NCBI GenBank assembly: GCA_963855995.1
Contig: OY979729.1
Coordinates: 12,440,276 to 12,504,275 of the forward strand
Direction: 5' to 3'
Length of the DNA stretch: 64,000 nt
Source of the DNA: Muricea muricata
Lineage: Eukaryota > Cnidaria > Anthozoa > Malacalcyonacea > Plexauridae
Every line of letters starts with the position of its first letter. Within the stretch, counting starts at the first letter, position 1. Made by a program: the position numbers and the translations under genes. The notes under the pieces are model-generated. The model was not told where the DNA came from. It saw nothing but the letters and a program-made list of their open reading frames with translations, and did not search any database. Shown piece by piece: positions 34,901-47,239 of the stretch.

Positions 34901-35683
34901 ATTACAACTTTCTATATCAGTTCATGTCATCTTGGAAATACACTGGTATGTAAGACCTCGTCAATTGTGCTGATATCATGTATTTTCAGGGTGCTTGATT
35001 CACAAGGACTTCGAAATAGAGTTAAAATATCACCGCAAAATTGTTGTCTTGTTTGTAAAAGCTCGAATCTTGAGTTTACAAGATGTTGTTCTTCGAAGTG
35101 TTTTTTCTTATATTTTGATTGATGTGTCTTTTGGATATATAAACTTGGTCAAAAATCAGTACTGAGAGTTAACATGAGCGTTATTTTTGATTGCAGAGAT
35201 ATCGCTGTTGCATGTTGGTTAAAAAAGCTTTACCCAAACATTCCATAGTGATTTTCAACGTTTAGTAACCCTTAAAAAAACTCAAGCAGTTGTAAAAGTT
35301 AAGAAAGTCGATAGTTGCATGGGCATTGCTACGCTAGCTTGTACCCAGAGTAAGACTTTAGCGTTTTGTTGAAAGTGTGCAAATGCTAAGTGCTGGAATG
35401 TATTTAAAGTTAAACTACAGGGTTCCAAAGTAAAGTACGGTCATTTTGCACTCCCATTCTTTTGATTGCTTATCTATAGAGTATGTTACAAGACTTGCCT
35501 TCGGCAATGAAAAGAATCGATTTTAGCAATGCTGCCAGAGTGCGCGAAAATATCCTCTCATGATTCGCCAACGATTAAATAGCATCCTTCCATCTCCAAT
35601 CCCAGGTTCCAGAAGTCGATATCAGGAGAGCATTAGATATCTTAGAAGAACGAAGGAAACAAGCCCAGGTGACTAAGAAGTGA
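31916..35683 (+). CDS. CASTOR1: CASTOR/GATSL arginine-sensor homologue (GATOR1-GATOR2 pathway), 9 exons
   Basis: Exons: 31916-32070, 32404-32474, 32566-32756, 33428-33560, 33664-33790, 33865-33963, 34113-34195, 34851-34945, 35606-35683. The product is 343 aa (human CASTOR1/2 are 329). Matches include LELHILEYNLRM at the start, FFSFTESKNDYSLTL, LPLANNGVSLFCLSTYQGDFIL (ACT-domain core), LIDLMFYS and DEYGVVAQIAEPL. CASTOR proteins are cytosolic ACT-domain dimers; human CASTOR1 binds arginine and then releases GATOR2, which activates mTORC1. The serine equivalent to human S111 and the glutamate equivalent to E277 are present. V112 is leucine, and the position of arginine-contacting D304 is glycine (SSCHLGNTLVPE). 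It therefore cannot be assigned to the CASTOR1 or CASTOR2 type. The intron after exon 6 uses a GC donor (AG|GCAAGT). The N-terminus is about 15 residues longer than human. Confidence 0.93.
34498..34708. mobile_element. MITE in CASTOR intron 7
   Basis: A 211-bp foldback with ends AGGCCCTGTCACACGGTGCA and TGCACCGCGTGACAGGGCCT. Inward pairing continues through the TTTTTCTTGCAACTTGCAA block and an AGATGTAAATTTG block. Flanking ATA on both sides could be a 3-bp target duplication. No coding capacity. Confidence 0.8.
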
Positions 35684-35806
35684 AATAGCTGAACCAAGGT
35701 GAGACGTATTATACCTTGCTGGAGCTAAAACGTTTGTACAGGTTTCCCAGTTACCATCGCGACTCCACGCTTTCACACGAGATTCAAATGTCGAGTTCAA
35801 AAAGCG

Positions 35807-35812
35807 AATAAA
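35807..35812 (+). terminator. Candidate CASTOR polyadenylation signal
   Basis: The first AATAAA after the CASTOR stop codon, about 125 nt downstream. Confidence 0.5.
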
Positions 35813-37524
35813 AAACGTAATGATTGGGTTATGAATTTAGACTTTGTACACAGAACGACAGACATTTGTGGTGAAGTTCGGCAGTAGAGTAAATGTATTC
35901 GTTTCAAAGACAAGAACTTGGTATATTTAATGAGACATTTGCATTGTTTGTATAGGCAAAAAACTTTGGATGATAAAACTGACAGAGCTTTATATATTAG
36001 TTGTAATTAATATCGATAATGCAGAGGCGTTTTGAACTTTGTAGGCTGCTAATATTTAGTAACATAGTTGTATAATACTTCTATATTTATCAGTGGTATG
36101 CCAGTTTAAAGCTATATTAATGCGAATTTTCAAAAGACTTAGCCCGGGTTTTTTTACTTATTGATGTCAATGAATGAAAAATACTTCGTATCAACGCACG
36201 GATGACCTGGTTACCAGGAGAAAGATTTGATAGCGAGCTATTTATAACATCTGTCACATGTCAAATGTATGAACACATTACAAATTCGTCTTCGACTGCT
36301 GACCTTGAGAAAAATGTGATGAACTCGTAACAAAGTATTATTCCTCAACAAGGATTTTTGCAAAATTAAACCCTATTCGATCTGCACTATTTTATTTGGG
36401 CTATATTTCTTTTCGAGAACAACCCCCGAGCGTGGGAAGATATTGCATAACTGGATTGATATTGCGTTTGAAGCCATCTATATTACACTACATTTGATTG
36501 CTTTTATAGCATTTGTAGTTGCTAAAACATACCAAAATTAAAATTTTGACACGGATATTATAATGCATTTTATCGTGTTTGTACCATATTGTATACCATT
36601 TATGACAGGTGCTTGTCAAAGTTTAATATCAGGATGCGAGAAAAAACTGATTTTTGTTTACTTTCGACGAAAACAACAGTTTGAGACATGCATTAATAAT
36701 AATCTTATGAAGTTTTTAATTACATGTCTTCCTCTGTCGTATATTGTACGCATTTCGTTTAATAAATTTTTAAAATACACCTGGCTTTATTATTTTACGA
36801 AAATTACCGACACTTCAAGATTGTTTTATCTGCATGCACTTGACGATTAGTCGTTTTCAGAAACTTCAAATTTTCTTGACATTAAAAAAGCTGAACATAT
36901 ATTTGAAGGTACAGTCCACTCTATATATTATACTTAAATATTTCTTAGTTTTACATTGCATTCTGTCATGCTTTGCTGTCTGGGTATGCGAGCATACATA
37001 AGCAAATTTTGATCTCGTATTTAATTATATACTGGCTTTTTTCTTGTGCATTGGATAAAATAATGCCATTCTCAAATTGTAAAGCTCTTCATAATTATGC
37101 AGCCTTTAAAATTTGAGCATCGACTGCCAACCTTTAACAATCTAGTATCATAAAAGACTGAACATTCGAAATCCTCTTTCGAACTAACGTTGACAGCTAC
37201 GTGTGATAGTGCATGCTATCAAAAGTAGACGAAAAATAACAGTCGCCGCGACACGATGAAAAAGAATTAAGCGTTTCGAAGGAAGACGTTTCGCTTGAAA
37301 CGTCCAATTGTATTTGTGCTATTTCAGCTAGTGAATGAAGATAATATATGGAACGTTCGTGGAAAATTCACCAAAGCTTAGGCGTGATTGATGTAGATAG
37401 TGTTTTTTGCCGAATATTTGCTTGTGCAAAATATTAGGTCGGGAAATGGAAAATGCTTTAGTCTTCGATGCAAAACAACAAGATATAACGACTCTCTAGA
37501 ATTCTTAGGCAGTGGGTAGTTTCA

Positions 37525-37768
37525 GGAAATAAAACAAGAGATATCCCGAGTAAGGTGCGGTGGCAGTGCTAGCCACAGCACACAATTTAATTTAAACTGT
37601 ATACCTCGAATCGATTTGATTCATCTTCAGCAGTAAAAGTGTACGTATATTCTGGTAAGCTTTTACTGCTAAAGATAAATAAAATCGATTTGAAATATGC
37701 AGTTTATGATGAACTGTATACTATGACCATGCCAAGCTTATTCGGGATTTGTTCTTGTTTTATATTTG
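37525..37768. repeat. Intergenic foldback with ~110-bp arms
   Basis: The left arm (AATAAAACAAGAG ... TTCAGCAGTAAAAG) is complementary, with mismatches, to the right arm (CTTTTACTGCTAAAG ... CTTGTTTTATATTTG). The pairing includes an AATCGATTT block on both sides. It is an old MITE-like element. Confidence 0.65.
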
Positions 37769-40479
37769 AGAACTTTTTCATCCGTTGATTATGCAGTTGT
37801 TAACTTGAATCTCGTTGTGGGGCGGTGTAATCTCCGATAGGCAAGATTCTTATACTTATCTTGAGATCACAGAACATTTGACCTATAAAAAGTGCTTTTA
37901 TTATGAACTAAAGTGGCATTTTCTTGTTACGAAAGTATATGTACAGTAAACATTTAAAGGGTGAGTATATCTTCATCTCAAGTAGGAATCATACTCAATT
38001 TCAACAGTTCATAAAATTATCATCAACTAAAGCTCCTCTGGTAGGAATCACACCCACGTACGATGCCAGTGCAATACTCTAAATAGATTAGGAAACCTCT
38101 TCCGTTAAGACTGGAAATATTAAAAAGATTTTGAGTATTCCGTTATAGCTTAGACTTTAGAGCAAACGCACTCACTTTGATCTTATATATATAACTCGTT
38201 CGTTTTACCGGGTACTTCTCCATTTTTCTGAAAATTACTTAGATTTAGCTAGAAAACTCAAAGAATTTCATAAGGATCGTTTACTTATAGCCCACTTTAT
38301 TAATACGATTTAATTTAGATCGATCTTGAATCAATCCCATGCATGCCGGTCATCTACATTTGCACAAAACATTCTGGCCTCTGTTGTTCAAAGCATGCAT
38401 GGTTAGAACGCCAACTTAGGGTTAAGGTTTAAACAACTGTTTTAATTTCTACACGTCCATTTCTTTCAAAACTTCAGAAACAAAAATTGCTATTGATCCA
38501 TACAAGATTTCTGAAGAAATATATTTGTAATCTTTCGAACACTTCACTTGGATTTTATACGTTAACCCAGGGTTACGCTGACATGTTTTTTAACAAACGG
38601 CCCTGAAAATTAACGCGCTGAACAAAGAACTAGATTGAGCTGGAATATAATCGATGTGGGCTAGTTTAAAGTTCAAAACCGCGATCTCGCATTCCTGTCT
38701 GTTTTTGACTGTCTAAACTTGGCCGGCCATGCAAGTTACGGCACTGAATTACCGATATTGTGTCGACTAAATTGCTAGTGACGCCCGACCCCAAATGTGC
38801 CCACTTTAAACTCTAAAGAAACAGATGAAGTACCTTTGAAGAATTGAGTTATTAAAAAAGATCGTTGAAAAAGTGATTTAATGCTCCTGTTAGCACCCTA
38901 TGGAGAAATATAATTATTGCAGTGTCAACTGGACGTTAATCAATAACTTTAATTATGTCCATTTTATAAAACAATAATTTACAATATTTTGCCTAACTAG
39001 TGTTAATCCTAAGGTGCTCCACAAATGTTTCTCTTGTGCAAAGCTGTGTTACTGTTTAATTCCCTGTTTTATTAATTTCCCTATTTCTACATAAATTGGT
39101 GTTTTTAAAACTTCACAAACAAAAATACTACGCGATCTAGAAATAATTTGTGGAGAAAAATTCCAAACTTCTATACAAACTGCGGGAAATTTCTTTGAAA
39201 TTTTACGTTGATCAATGCAGTGTTAAACTTAAGGCTTTTCAACAACCGTCACATGCAGGTTGCTTGTGCGTGACACGATTCAAAAGCCTCGGCTTTACTC
39301 CTTAAAAATTATAAGTCCCAGTGAAAAATCTCTCTCGATTATTCCGGTCAATGAAGACTGCGGGATAATGTGATTGTTAATGCGACAATTTCTCAAATGA
39401 TATTTTTGTGTCTTATCCATCTGCGCTTATCTAGCCGTTTATGTATTTATGTCGTCCAACGTATACCAGATGCAAAGTGGTTAATTGATTGCTCGAAAAA
39501 TGAAACTATATAGACGCTATTTGCAATTTATCAAACGGCGCCTAACTGGAGGCATTATAGCGCCGTTAAAACGTTGATGAAGATAAACTCAATTCCGTTA
39601 AAGACATATATATAGAATTACTTCTTAAAATGACCTGAATATTATCACGCAAAAACAAATATATTTGGGCGTGCTTTAAACGTGTTTATGTAGTCTTGTA
39701 TTTTAAATGCCATGTTTGCGATTAAGTTGAGATGCATATATATTATAGGAGGACGATAAGTAAACAATTTACTTTTTTTATGGCTTAAAGACATAGGTAT
39801 TGTTATCTTCACAAGATTTTATAGTGTTTAAACGACCACTCATATATTCACCAGATAATTCTATGCAGGGCGTTGTCTTGACTTTCAGAGAGGTTTTTGA
39901 AACGGAATCATGCAACTTCTCGTGAAAAAATAGAAACATAACTACAATCGTCTGCGATTGTTTAATTCAAGCAAGTTTTCACAGCTCTTCTCATTTCTCT
40001 GCACTTATCTCAAAACATCGATAGTTCAGTTTATTTTTCACGGAGGTAAATTTAAAACCCCCTCATTATGGCTGTAAGCTAATTGCCATCGCCGCCTCTA
40101 CTCCTAACACAGCGTCATTACAAGTTTCTTATAGTTCGCGCAGATCTATCTAGTCTAGACGTTTGCATCACTGGTGTTTGTAGACATTTGCAGCTGCAAC
40201 TAAAACATCTCCAAATGCCGATAAAAATGCACATCTAGTCTATATAGGTTAAACTGGGAATGAAGATTTCAGTTCTGGAAAGTTTTTCTCCCTAATTGTG
40301 TGACGTTATTATGACGCCAGCATGCCCAAGTGGGAATATGCTCGCTCCATTCTCTTGTTTAATTAACGACTGCCAGCGTTTTTCCTCCGTTGCTTATTAC
40401 GTTCCGTATCATCCAATATCGCGCCTTATTTGCATTCGTATGTATTTTAGTCCAGCTGTTCCACCGAGTCTTGGTTTGC

Positions 40480-43400
40480 ATGGCTTCGAAAGCGTTCGCC
40501 GTTATTTCTTTGTTATTGTTCGTTACTGGTGAGTCAATATTATTGTTTTTGTTGTGTAAATCGTTTCTGAACACATCTGGGTATAATTCCTTGATATCAG
40601 CCAGCCCAATCCATCCCCCACCGCAAGAAGTCAAGTGAGAAACGTACGTAAAAGGCACGCAAGCCAGAAGTTATACATATTTTATGCAGTCTGTTTACAG
40701 CTTTATTTGACATGCAAGCATTTCGAAGTTTTTCGCTGGAAATTTTTAACATTTATTTCTGGCAAAATGTCCACCTTTTTCGTGTGAAAACAAAATATTT
40801 TTTAGCTCGAAATTGACGACAACAGTATATCAGAGACAGAATAGTTGTAGCTGAATAAACACACAGCTCTAAGTTTGCTCGACATATACCGTTTGAAATG
40901 TGAGAAGCCAAATTTAATATTCACTTTAAGTTTCATATATATTGTAGCGTGCAGGTACATATACCTCTTATGGGTTCAGAATTTCTCTTTGTTTCATTTT
41001 GACGTTGAGACGTGATGTCTAAGAGCCCTTATTCTGAGACAAGTTCTCGATTTCGAAAACACAGAAATATTAAGACTTAATAAATTCATTTAGACTTAGT
41101 ACTTCTGTCTTTTCGAAATCGAGGCATAGAAAACTATAATCGATGAGTTGTCATGATAAAGAATGCTTCCTATATTGTAAAGTGTGGCACGATCATTTTG
41201 TACTTCAGGATATTATAAATATGAACAGTTTTTGAGTGTCATATAAGGTAATTCCCAGAAGATTCTGTCATCCTATATAACTTGATGAATATATATCAAA
41301 CGTGGTAGTCCAGTGTGTATATATATATATATATAGTACCTGAAAAAGATATTTTTAGCGTGATGGTCTTGTATATTTTTTTACATTTCACATTGATATT
41401 GGACTGGCATGTACGATTTCTGTCCTAACTACCTTTCTCACACATCGCTGGGACTACTTCAGCTTGGGCCGAAACACATGTAAAATTTTGTGTGACAAGT
41501 TTGCGTCTGAATGTTGCTCAACACAGGCTGAAAGTATCAGCTAGTTCGGGATGTAAAATTTGGTATTGTTGAGGGAATTTCTAGCAATCTATAGATCGAA
41601 CAATAGATTATATTTGACCATGTCCAAAAATACCACATGCGCTATAATTGCGTATACAGCTAAAATGTAAGTTTTTAAAGGAAATTAACTACGAACATGA
41701 TCTGGGTAACATAAAGAAAAATTTGTTTGAAGTTAAGTACAATTTTATATGGGAGTATGTCAATGTTCTACCTGACAGGTTTTGTTCGCTCTTCGTGCGC
41801 TTGTCATGCATGTATTTGCATATTGAGGGCAAGAAATGTTTGTCTGTGAGCTGTTATATATGACAACGGACTTATGATGGCTTTACTGCTCTCTTTATCA
41901 TGATATTAAAAGAGAACGCGAGTAAATTTTTAGTGGGAAAAAGAGTGTTTTTTTTTTTGGCAAGCTAGGTTAAACATGTGGCTATGGCGATATGAGCTTG
42001 CAGGTGATCTGTCACGTATGATTTATGATTTTTGATCGGAAACACACGGTCATATCGCCTGTCCATGTTTTCTCGGAGTTAAAACATCCACTGTGTAGCA
42101 GTGAAGGTTTTGTAACTAATTTTTCTTTAAAAGTTTCAAGATTGCCAACCTGTTGTTGTTCCAGCTCAAATGTGCATTACACTTAATTGCAATAATGAGG
42201 ACGATGCGCAGCTGAAAACTGGCTAACTTTGAATAAAACTTACACTCGCATTGACTCATCTTGCATTGTGGTAAACACCACTCGAGCGGCGAAGCCAATC
42301 AGATGAAAAAGTCAATAAATGGAGGCATGTTTTGGAGATGTTCATTATACTTTACACTCTCTACAATGAAACCCTAAAATCCTTTTAAATAGCCTCGCGG
42401 ATTGTGCTAATCACCCGGTTTTACTTGCGGCATATGCCTGTGGCTGAAACGCAGAAAGATGCAGCCCAATCTGCTCTAATTATGTCGCTTTCAAGCCAAC
42501 AGGCGCCATGTTGTTGTTTGATAGAATAAGTGGTTGAGCCGTTGCAACACTTCAACGAAGCAAAGTTTCATTAAATTGTTGTAACGATTTGACCAGAGCT
42601 TTGTCACCAGATCATGAAAGCCTGAGTCAGGCTTTCATGCTTAAGAGCGCCCTAATTTACCTCTTCAATAGTTTTTCGAAATTACTATTGTTGCGAGGGT
42701 GGGGAAATTCATGCGCACATTTTGATATTGTTATTCAACATTTCATATAGATCCAATTATATCAGTAGTTTATGAATATAGTAAAGTTTAGTTATCGCTC
42801 TCTTGTAAATAATTTATATAATTTGTAAAAATATCTTAACAACTCACTTTTTTGGCTGTAAGAAGGTTTTGATTCAACAATCTAGCTATCTCGATAATAT
42901 ATACTTAGGCTTAGCTGCTTATCAACCAAAAACCCTTCAACTGCGTTAGGCTAGTTTTTCACTTCAAGCAAAAAGTGTATAGCTTCTATTGTGTCATTGT
43001 TCAGCCTGACTGTTCACGGAATAATGAAAGAGGCTACGTTCCTCTACGGTAGTCGAAAAAAGTGCTTAAGAGCTAGGAGCACAACAAAAAAATGCCTGCT
43101 GGGGGATCGCCCGGTACCCCGCAGGGTTAATATCCCCTGACTTTGCTCCTGCAAGCGAACACATTAGTTCTGCATCTTAAATGTCTAATTCTCCATCTTA
43201 AAATGTTATTTAGACGTCTGTGTGACGAAGTCGGCAAGTATTCAAAGTAAATTGCACAGTTATTTATTCAGTAATGACTCGAGACAAAACCTGCTACCTG
43301 TACTAAACTTCTCCCAAGCGGTCACCGTGGAATTTGGAATTACTTTGATCAAAATTAAGGATGTGGTGAGTTTTCCCTCTTTTCCTTGTAACTCTACTGT

Positions 43401-46400
43401 AGGGAATGAGTGGTATAAAATGTATTTTGACCAACTGGTGTCGGTTGTTGTACCATAAGAGGATAGCGCTGTCCACTGAAGAGTGGATTTTTCATGCAGC
43501 TGCTGTAGAAAGGAATAAAAAGTAATGACACCATGGATGTTGAATGTTTAGAATCAACATACAGTGGATAGCGCAATTCACTTTTCACCAAACTACCCCT
43601 CATAGGTGTATCTTCCTTCTGCATACTCCATTTTAAGCTCGTCCATATTGCAAAGAACGGCAAGCTTTCCGAGATTGTTTTAAGCCATAAATTCATTCTT
43701 GCTTTCGTTCGATTATAGAATGCCAAGGAACAGACTATTCAGGTCCATGTGTGGATTACTCAGGTGAACTGTGGCGGGAAAGACGTTCTTTAGGCTACAA
43801 AAAAACAACATAGCCTTGAGAGAAAGACAGAATTCTGACTAAAAGAGGCATTTAAAACATCATCAACCACACGACTTAACTCTTGATACTTAAACCTGAT
43901 TTACTCTTGTCTCAAGAATCGAGGATTTTCTCCTTTTCGCGTATGCGATTAATGAATATGCGAACAACCTTAAGTGTGAGACAAATATTTCATTGCTTTT
44001 GCAATGGTATAGAATTCACTCATTCACATCGGCCAGAAAAATTAAGTCACCCCGATTCTTACACAAGCGTAACCACGCCTTACTCTCTCTTAAAAATTGT
44101 AAATTAATCTTTGTTGCATCTCTGACTGTAACAACATTGATGCAATTGTTGTGCAACAAAGTTGCGAGGGTATCAACAAAGATGTTAACACTTGTGTTAA
44201 TAAGTGTATGTTTTATGCCGTGTAGTCCTGGAGGAATCCATTTCTAACGTGGAACATGTCAGAATTTGGTGGGATATCCTCAATCAACGTGAAACCAAGT
44301 GAAATGTGGATTCCAGATGTCATACTTTATAACAAGTGAGCTTATTCTTGCTACTGTTTTAGACGACTTTGGTTATATCAACTATTTGAGTATGAGTATA
44401 TCAAAGATTGGATCAGTAATGAATGTTAATTGTAACTCTTTAAGGCTACACTTTGCCACCTCAAGTAAGATTACGTCTGTTCCTTGCGCAGGAAATTTGC
44501 TAGACTAATTAGGTTTTGAGCTTTTCTTGCATGGCATAACACCCTCAGTGAGGTTGACACTATCTTGCAAACAATGTACCGAGATTTCATGTTTTCATTT
44601 TAGCTTGGCTAAAGTAATGTTATTACACTGTTTACTTTGTCGATACAGTCTTCTTGAAAAGCGGGAAATAGCTCGGAAAAATCGTATTAAAACTGCTTAC
44701 AACATTTATGCTAGTTGAACGACATCTTGGTTTCACCAAAACGTTGGGGCTTTTTCAGAACCATCCTCAGAGATATGAAAAACTAGATTCATATTAATCT
44801 GACACTGCAGAGAAAAACGAAAAAATTCGATGTCTCGGGCGGGATTCGAACTCGCATCTTCGGGTTTCCCGACCGCATCCACTTGGAAACCCGAAGATGC
44901 GAGTTCGAATCCCGCTCGAGACAACGAATTTTTCGTTGTTCTCTGCAGTGTCAGATTAATATTGGGGCTTTTAACTTGGAGTTTTCGTTTTAGTATTTAT
45001 GTAGTTCGCAGGCGTATTTTTCGAAGGTGCATTATTAACGTCTCATGAAACAAACTCGATCAAAGTTTTTGCCCTCAATTTTAGCGTGGATGAACAGGAT
45101 CGTACCGGTGGTGGCGAGGAAACCTATAAGACGTTGGTCAGGGTATTTCCTAACGGTAAATGCCTCTGGTCCAGTCCAGCTCTTTTCAAAGCCATTTGCG
45201 AAATAGACGTGTCGTATTTCCCGCTCGACCAGCAAACTTGTCGCCTCAAGTTCGGCTCGTGGACCTACAACTCCAGCAGACTGAAGCTTACCACGAAGGA
45301 AACGAAATTTCCCACGAACGATTTCATTAAGAACGGAGAGTGGAGAATTACCAAAGTGATCATAAAAGCAGACGAGAGGCTCTATGGTGATGGCGATAGC
45401 TACATGGATGTTACGATGACAGTTGGAATGACGAGGATTTTTTTAGATTACTTGATCAACCTGGTTATACCTTGTTTAATGATTTCTTGTATGACTTTCC
45501 TTGGTAAGCAATGCTTTATACTTTTCTGTGTTAAACAAGATTACTCGGTGTCTAAGTGGATTTCTATTCGGTAGTTAGACCGTTTCCTCACTCTCGTATG
45601 AAAATTATGCCTATTGTTTCAAAAATCCAGGCACAAAACCTGATGATTTTAGGTTGGTATTTACCCAGGCTATACAGTATCAAAGTTTTTGTGATCGTAA
45701 TAGGAGAGGTTTTGTTAGGTAAATTCTGAGTTTGGAAACTTCGAGAAGACGTTTTCTCATCGAAGATTTACCACTGTAACATTTTTGCTGTAGTCACAGA
45801 CACTTCGGTAGTTCAAACAAGAAAGTTTTTCCAAAGTGAGCACCAACTTTAACGAAGTTTAAATTTATCTTTTGCCAGGCTTTATTCTTCCACCAGAATC
45901 AGGCGAACGTGTGGGTTTAAGCATCACAGTCCTCCTGGCTATGACGGTCTTTCAACAACTCACGTCGGAAATAATGCCTTCCTATGGTTTTCCATTGCTC
46001 GGACAGTATTACTTCGCTACAATATTGGAGATCGGCGCAGCGTTGTTCATCACCACCATCATTCTCAACTTCTACCATCGCACGAACCGTCATATGCCTC
46101 GCTGGTTACGAGTCGTCTTGCTACAATGGATGTCGCGAATCGTGTTTCTCCACGAGTCTGCCGAAAAATGCAACAAATCTCGAAAGAAAACGATAAAACG
46201 CGGAATGCGTGAGAACGTGGATGCGGTCGTGAATAACGGGTATGCATTGGGCGAACGTCCGCGGGACGCTGATATGGTGGGCGCTACTAGAACCCAGTAC
46301 CACGAGAACGGGTGCGATGTGACGGATGAAAATCACGCGAAAGCGAATGAGCCCAATGTTCTCAAGTTAACTCTCGGTTCAATCGGAAGCGAATTGTCTT

Positions 46401-46627
46401 CTCAAAATGTCCAGAATGTTCAAAATGAGAGAGGCCTCTTTACTGACGAAACTGGAGCGTCAGTAAGCGAGGAAGAGATGCGCATGCGTCATCAACAGTG
46501 GACGCTGGCTGCGAAAGTCTTAGATCGCTTTTTCCTGTGGGGCTCAATAATCGTTGGCCTTGCTACCATATTATGTATTTTCCTCCGAGCGCCTGGAATC
46601 TGGGATGCTCCAGCTGAACAGACGTAA
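40480..46627 (+). CDS. Nicotinic acetylcholine receptor-like Cys-loop channel subunit, 6 exons
   Basis: Exons: 40480-40528, 43214-43365, 43719-43763, 44226-44335, 45085-45503, 45879-46627. The product is 507 aa. Exon 1 is a signal peptide (MASKAFAVISLLLFVT). The ligand-binding domain has the conserved 45-nt exon 3 (VHVWITQ), WIPDVILYN, FGSWTYN (loop B Trp) and the Cys-loop CEIDVSYFPLDQQTC with 13 residues between cysteines. M1 starts at LDYLINLVIPCL. M2 is preceded by SGER and runs VGLSITVLLAMTVFQQL. Then come M3, a cytoplasmic loop of about 120 residues and M4 near the C-terminus. The glutamate before M2 (SGE) predicts a cation channel. The vicinal cysteine pair of loop C typical of nicotinic alpha subunits is absent (ERLYGDGDSYMDV), so it is non-alpha or responds to another ligand. 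Intron 4 holds a very large hairpin. Confidence 0.93.
41036..41130. repeat. Inverted repeat in receptor intron 1
   Basis: TCTCGATTTCGAAAACACAGAA faces TTCTGTCTTTTCGAAATCGA, with AAGACTTA / TAGACTTAG in the inner part. A short (TA)n run lies nearby at 41318-41335. Confidence 0.6.
42613..42639. promoter_or_regulatory. Palindrome centred on an AP-1-like site
   Basis: A perfect 10-bp-arm palindrome (CATGAAAGCC / GGCTTTCATG) surrounds the heptamer TGAGTCA, which matches the bZIP AP-1/TRE consensus. It lies in intron 1 of the receptor gene. Function is inference. Confidence 0.35.
43447..43590. repeat. Degraded MITE copy in receptor intron 2
   Basis: Related to 14196-14417: TTGTACCATAAG, GATAGCGCTGTCCACT, a TAATGACACC core and the inverse AGTGGATAGCGCAATTCAC. 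The right end is less well preserved. Confidence 0.55.
44791..44962. repeat. Near-perfect ~79-bp-arm hairpin with tRNA-like boxes
   Basis: The left arm begins ATATTAATCTGACACTGCAG and the right arm closes with CTGCAGTGTCAGATTAATAT. The loop is about 15 nt (44870-44884). Both arms carry a T-arm/B-box-like GTTCGAATCCCG motif or its complement. It lies in intron 4 of the receptor gene and would fold into a long dsRNA in the pre-mRNA. The outer part resembles a single-arm fragment at about 3018-3110. Open frames across it on both strands encode nearly the same peptide because of the palindrome and are not genes. Confidence 0.85.
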
Positions 46628-47239
46628 TAAAACCCGCATGCCTGATCAGTTGATGATGTCAATTTTTAACTATTTATTGAGTTCTTGTCGCAGTGTACAT
46701 AAGAATGCGTGAAAATAACTTGTGAACCCCCCTTTTTATCATAATCACAACCAGTTATTTCAAGTATAGTGTTTGAGATCGGGGGGGGGGGGGGCATTGA
46801 ATAGGAAAGCTATCTTTCCAGGACCCAGTTGTTTGAAAGCCGGTTTATCCGGCGCTTGACAAAAGATTTGGGAATGCTGCACTATGTGTGGAGTTTGTAT
46901 AAGTAACTGGGCCATTTTGAGTCCCTGACATTTGTATAGGCGAATACTGCGGGCTTATTCAATATATGTCCTATTCATTTAACGTGTTTATTGACTTTTA
47001 CCATTGTAAGCTTCAACAGCTTGGTATGTGAAACTTGAAAGCGTTTTCCCGCATATATTACTATACATGCAGTTATTGCAGTAGGCTTGTAAACGGCTGT
47101 AGAAAACATATAGAACATTGCTAATAAAACTTTAATTTGCACAATTTTAATCTGCCTTTTTTGAGTGCCAAACATTGACCTTAATCATGCACGTTTTGCT
47201 GAATGGTTGCTGATACCTGTGAAACGTATCATGGAAGCA
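46628..47239. other. Spacer between receptor gene and duplicated retroelement
   Basis: Receptor 3' UTR and spacer. It contains a poly-G run at about 46781-46795. No gene is recognised. Confidence 0.6.

Larger units (their letters stand above)
35684..40479. other. 4.8-kb intergenic region
   Basis: No conserved gene is recognised between CASTOR and the nicotinic receptor gene. An open frame at 36563-36850 has an AT-driven composition and no family similarity. A 244-bp inverted repeat lies at 37525-37768. The right end should contain the receptor promoter. Confidence 0.6.

Noticed and set aside
36563-36850. 95-codon open frame in the intergenic region
   Set aside because: The composition follows the AT-rich background and there is no splice context or family similarity.
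44733-45048. Two opposite-strand frames with SRAGFELASSGF peptides
   Set aside because: They come from the arms of a palindrome containing tRNA-like motifs, so both strands give the same peptide.
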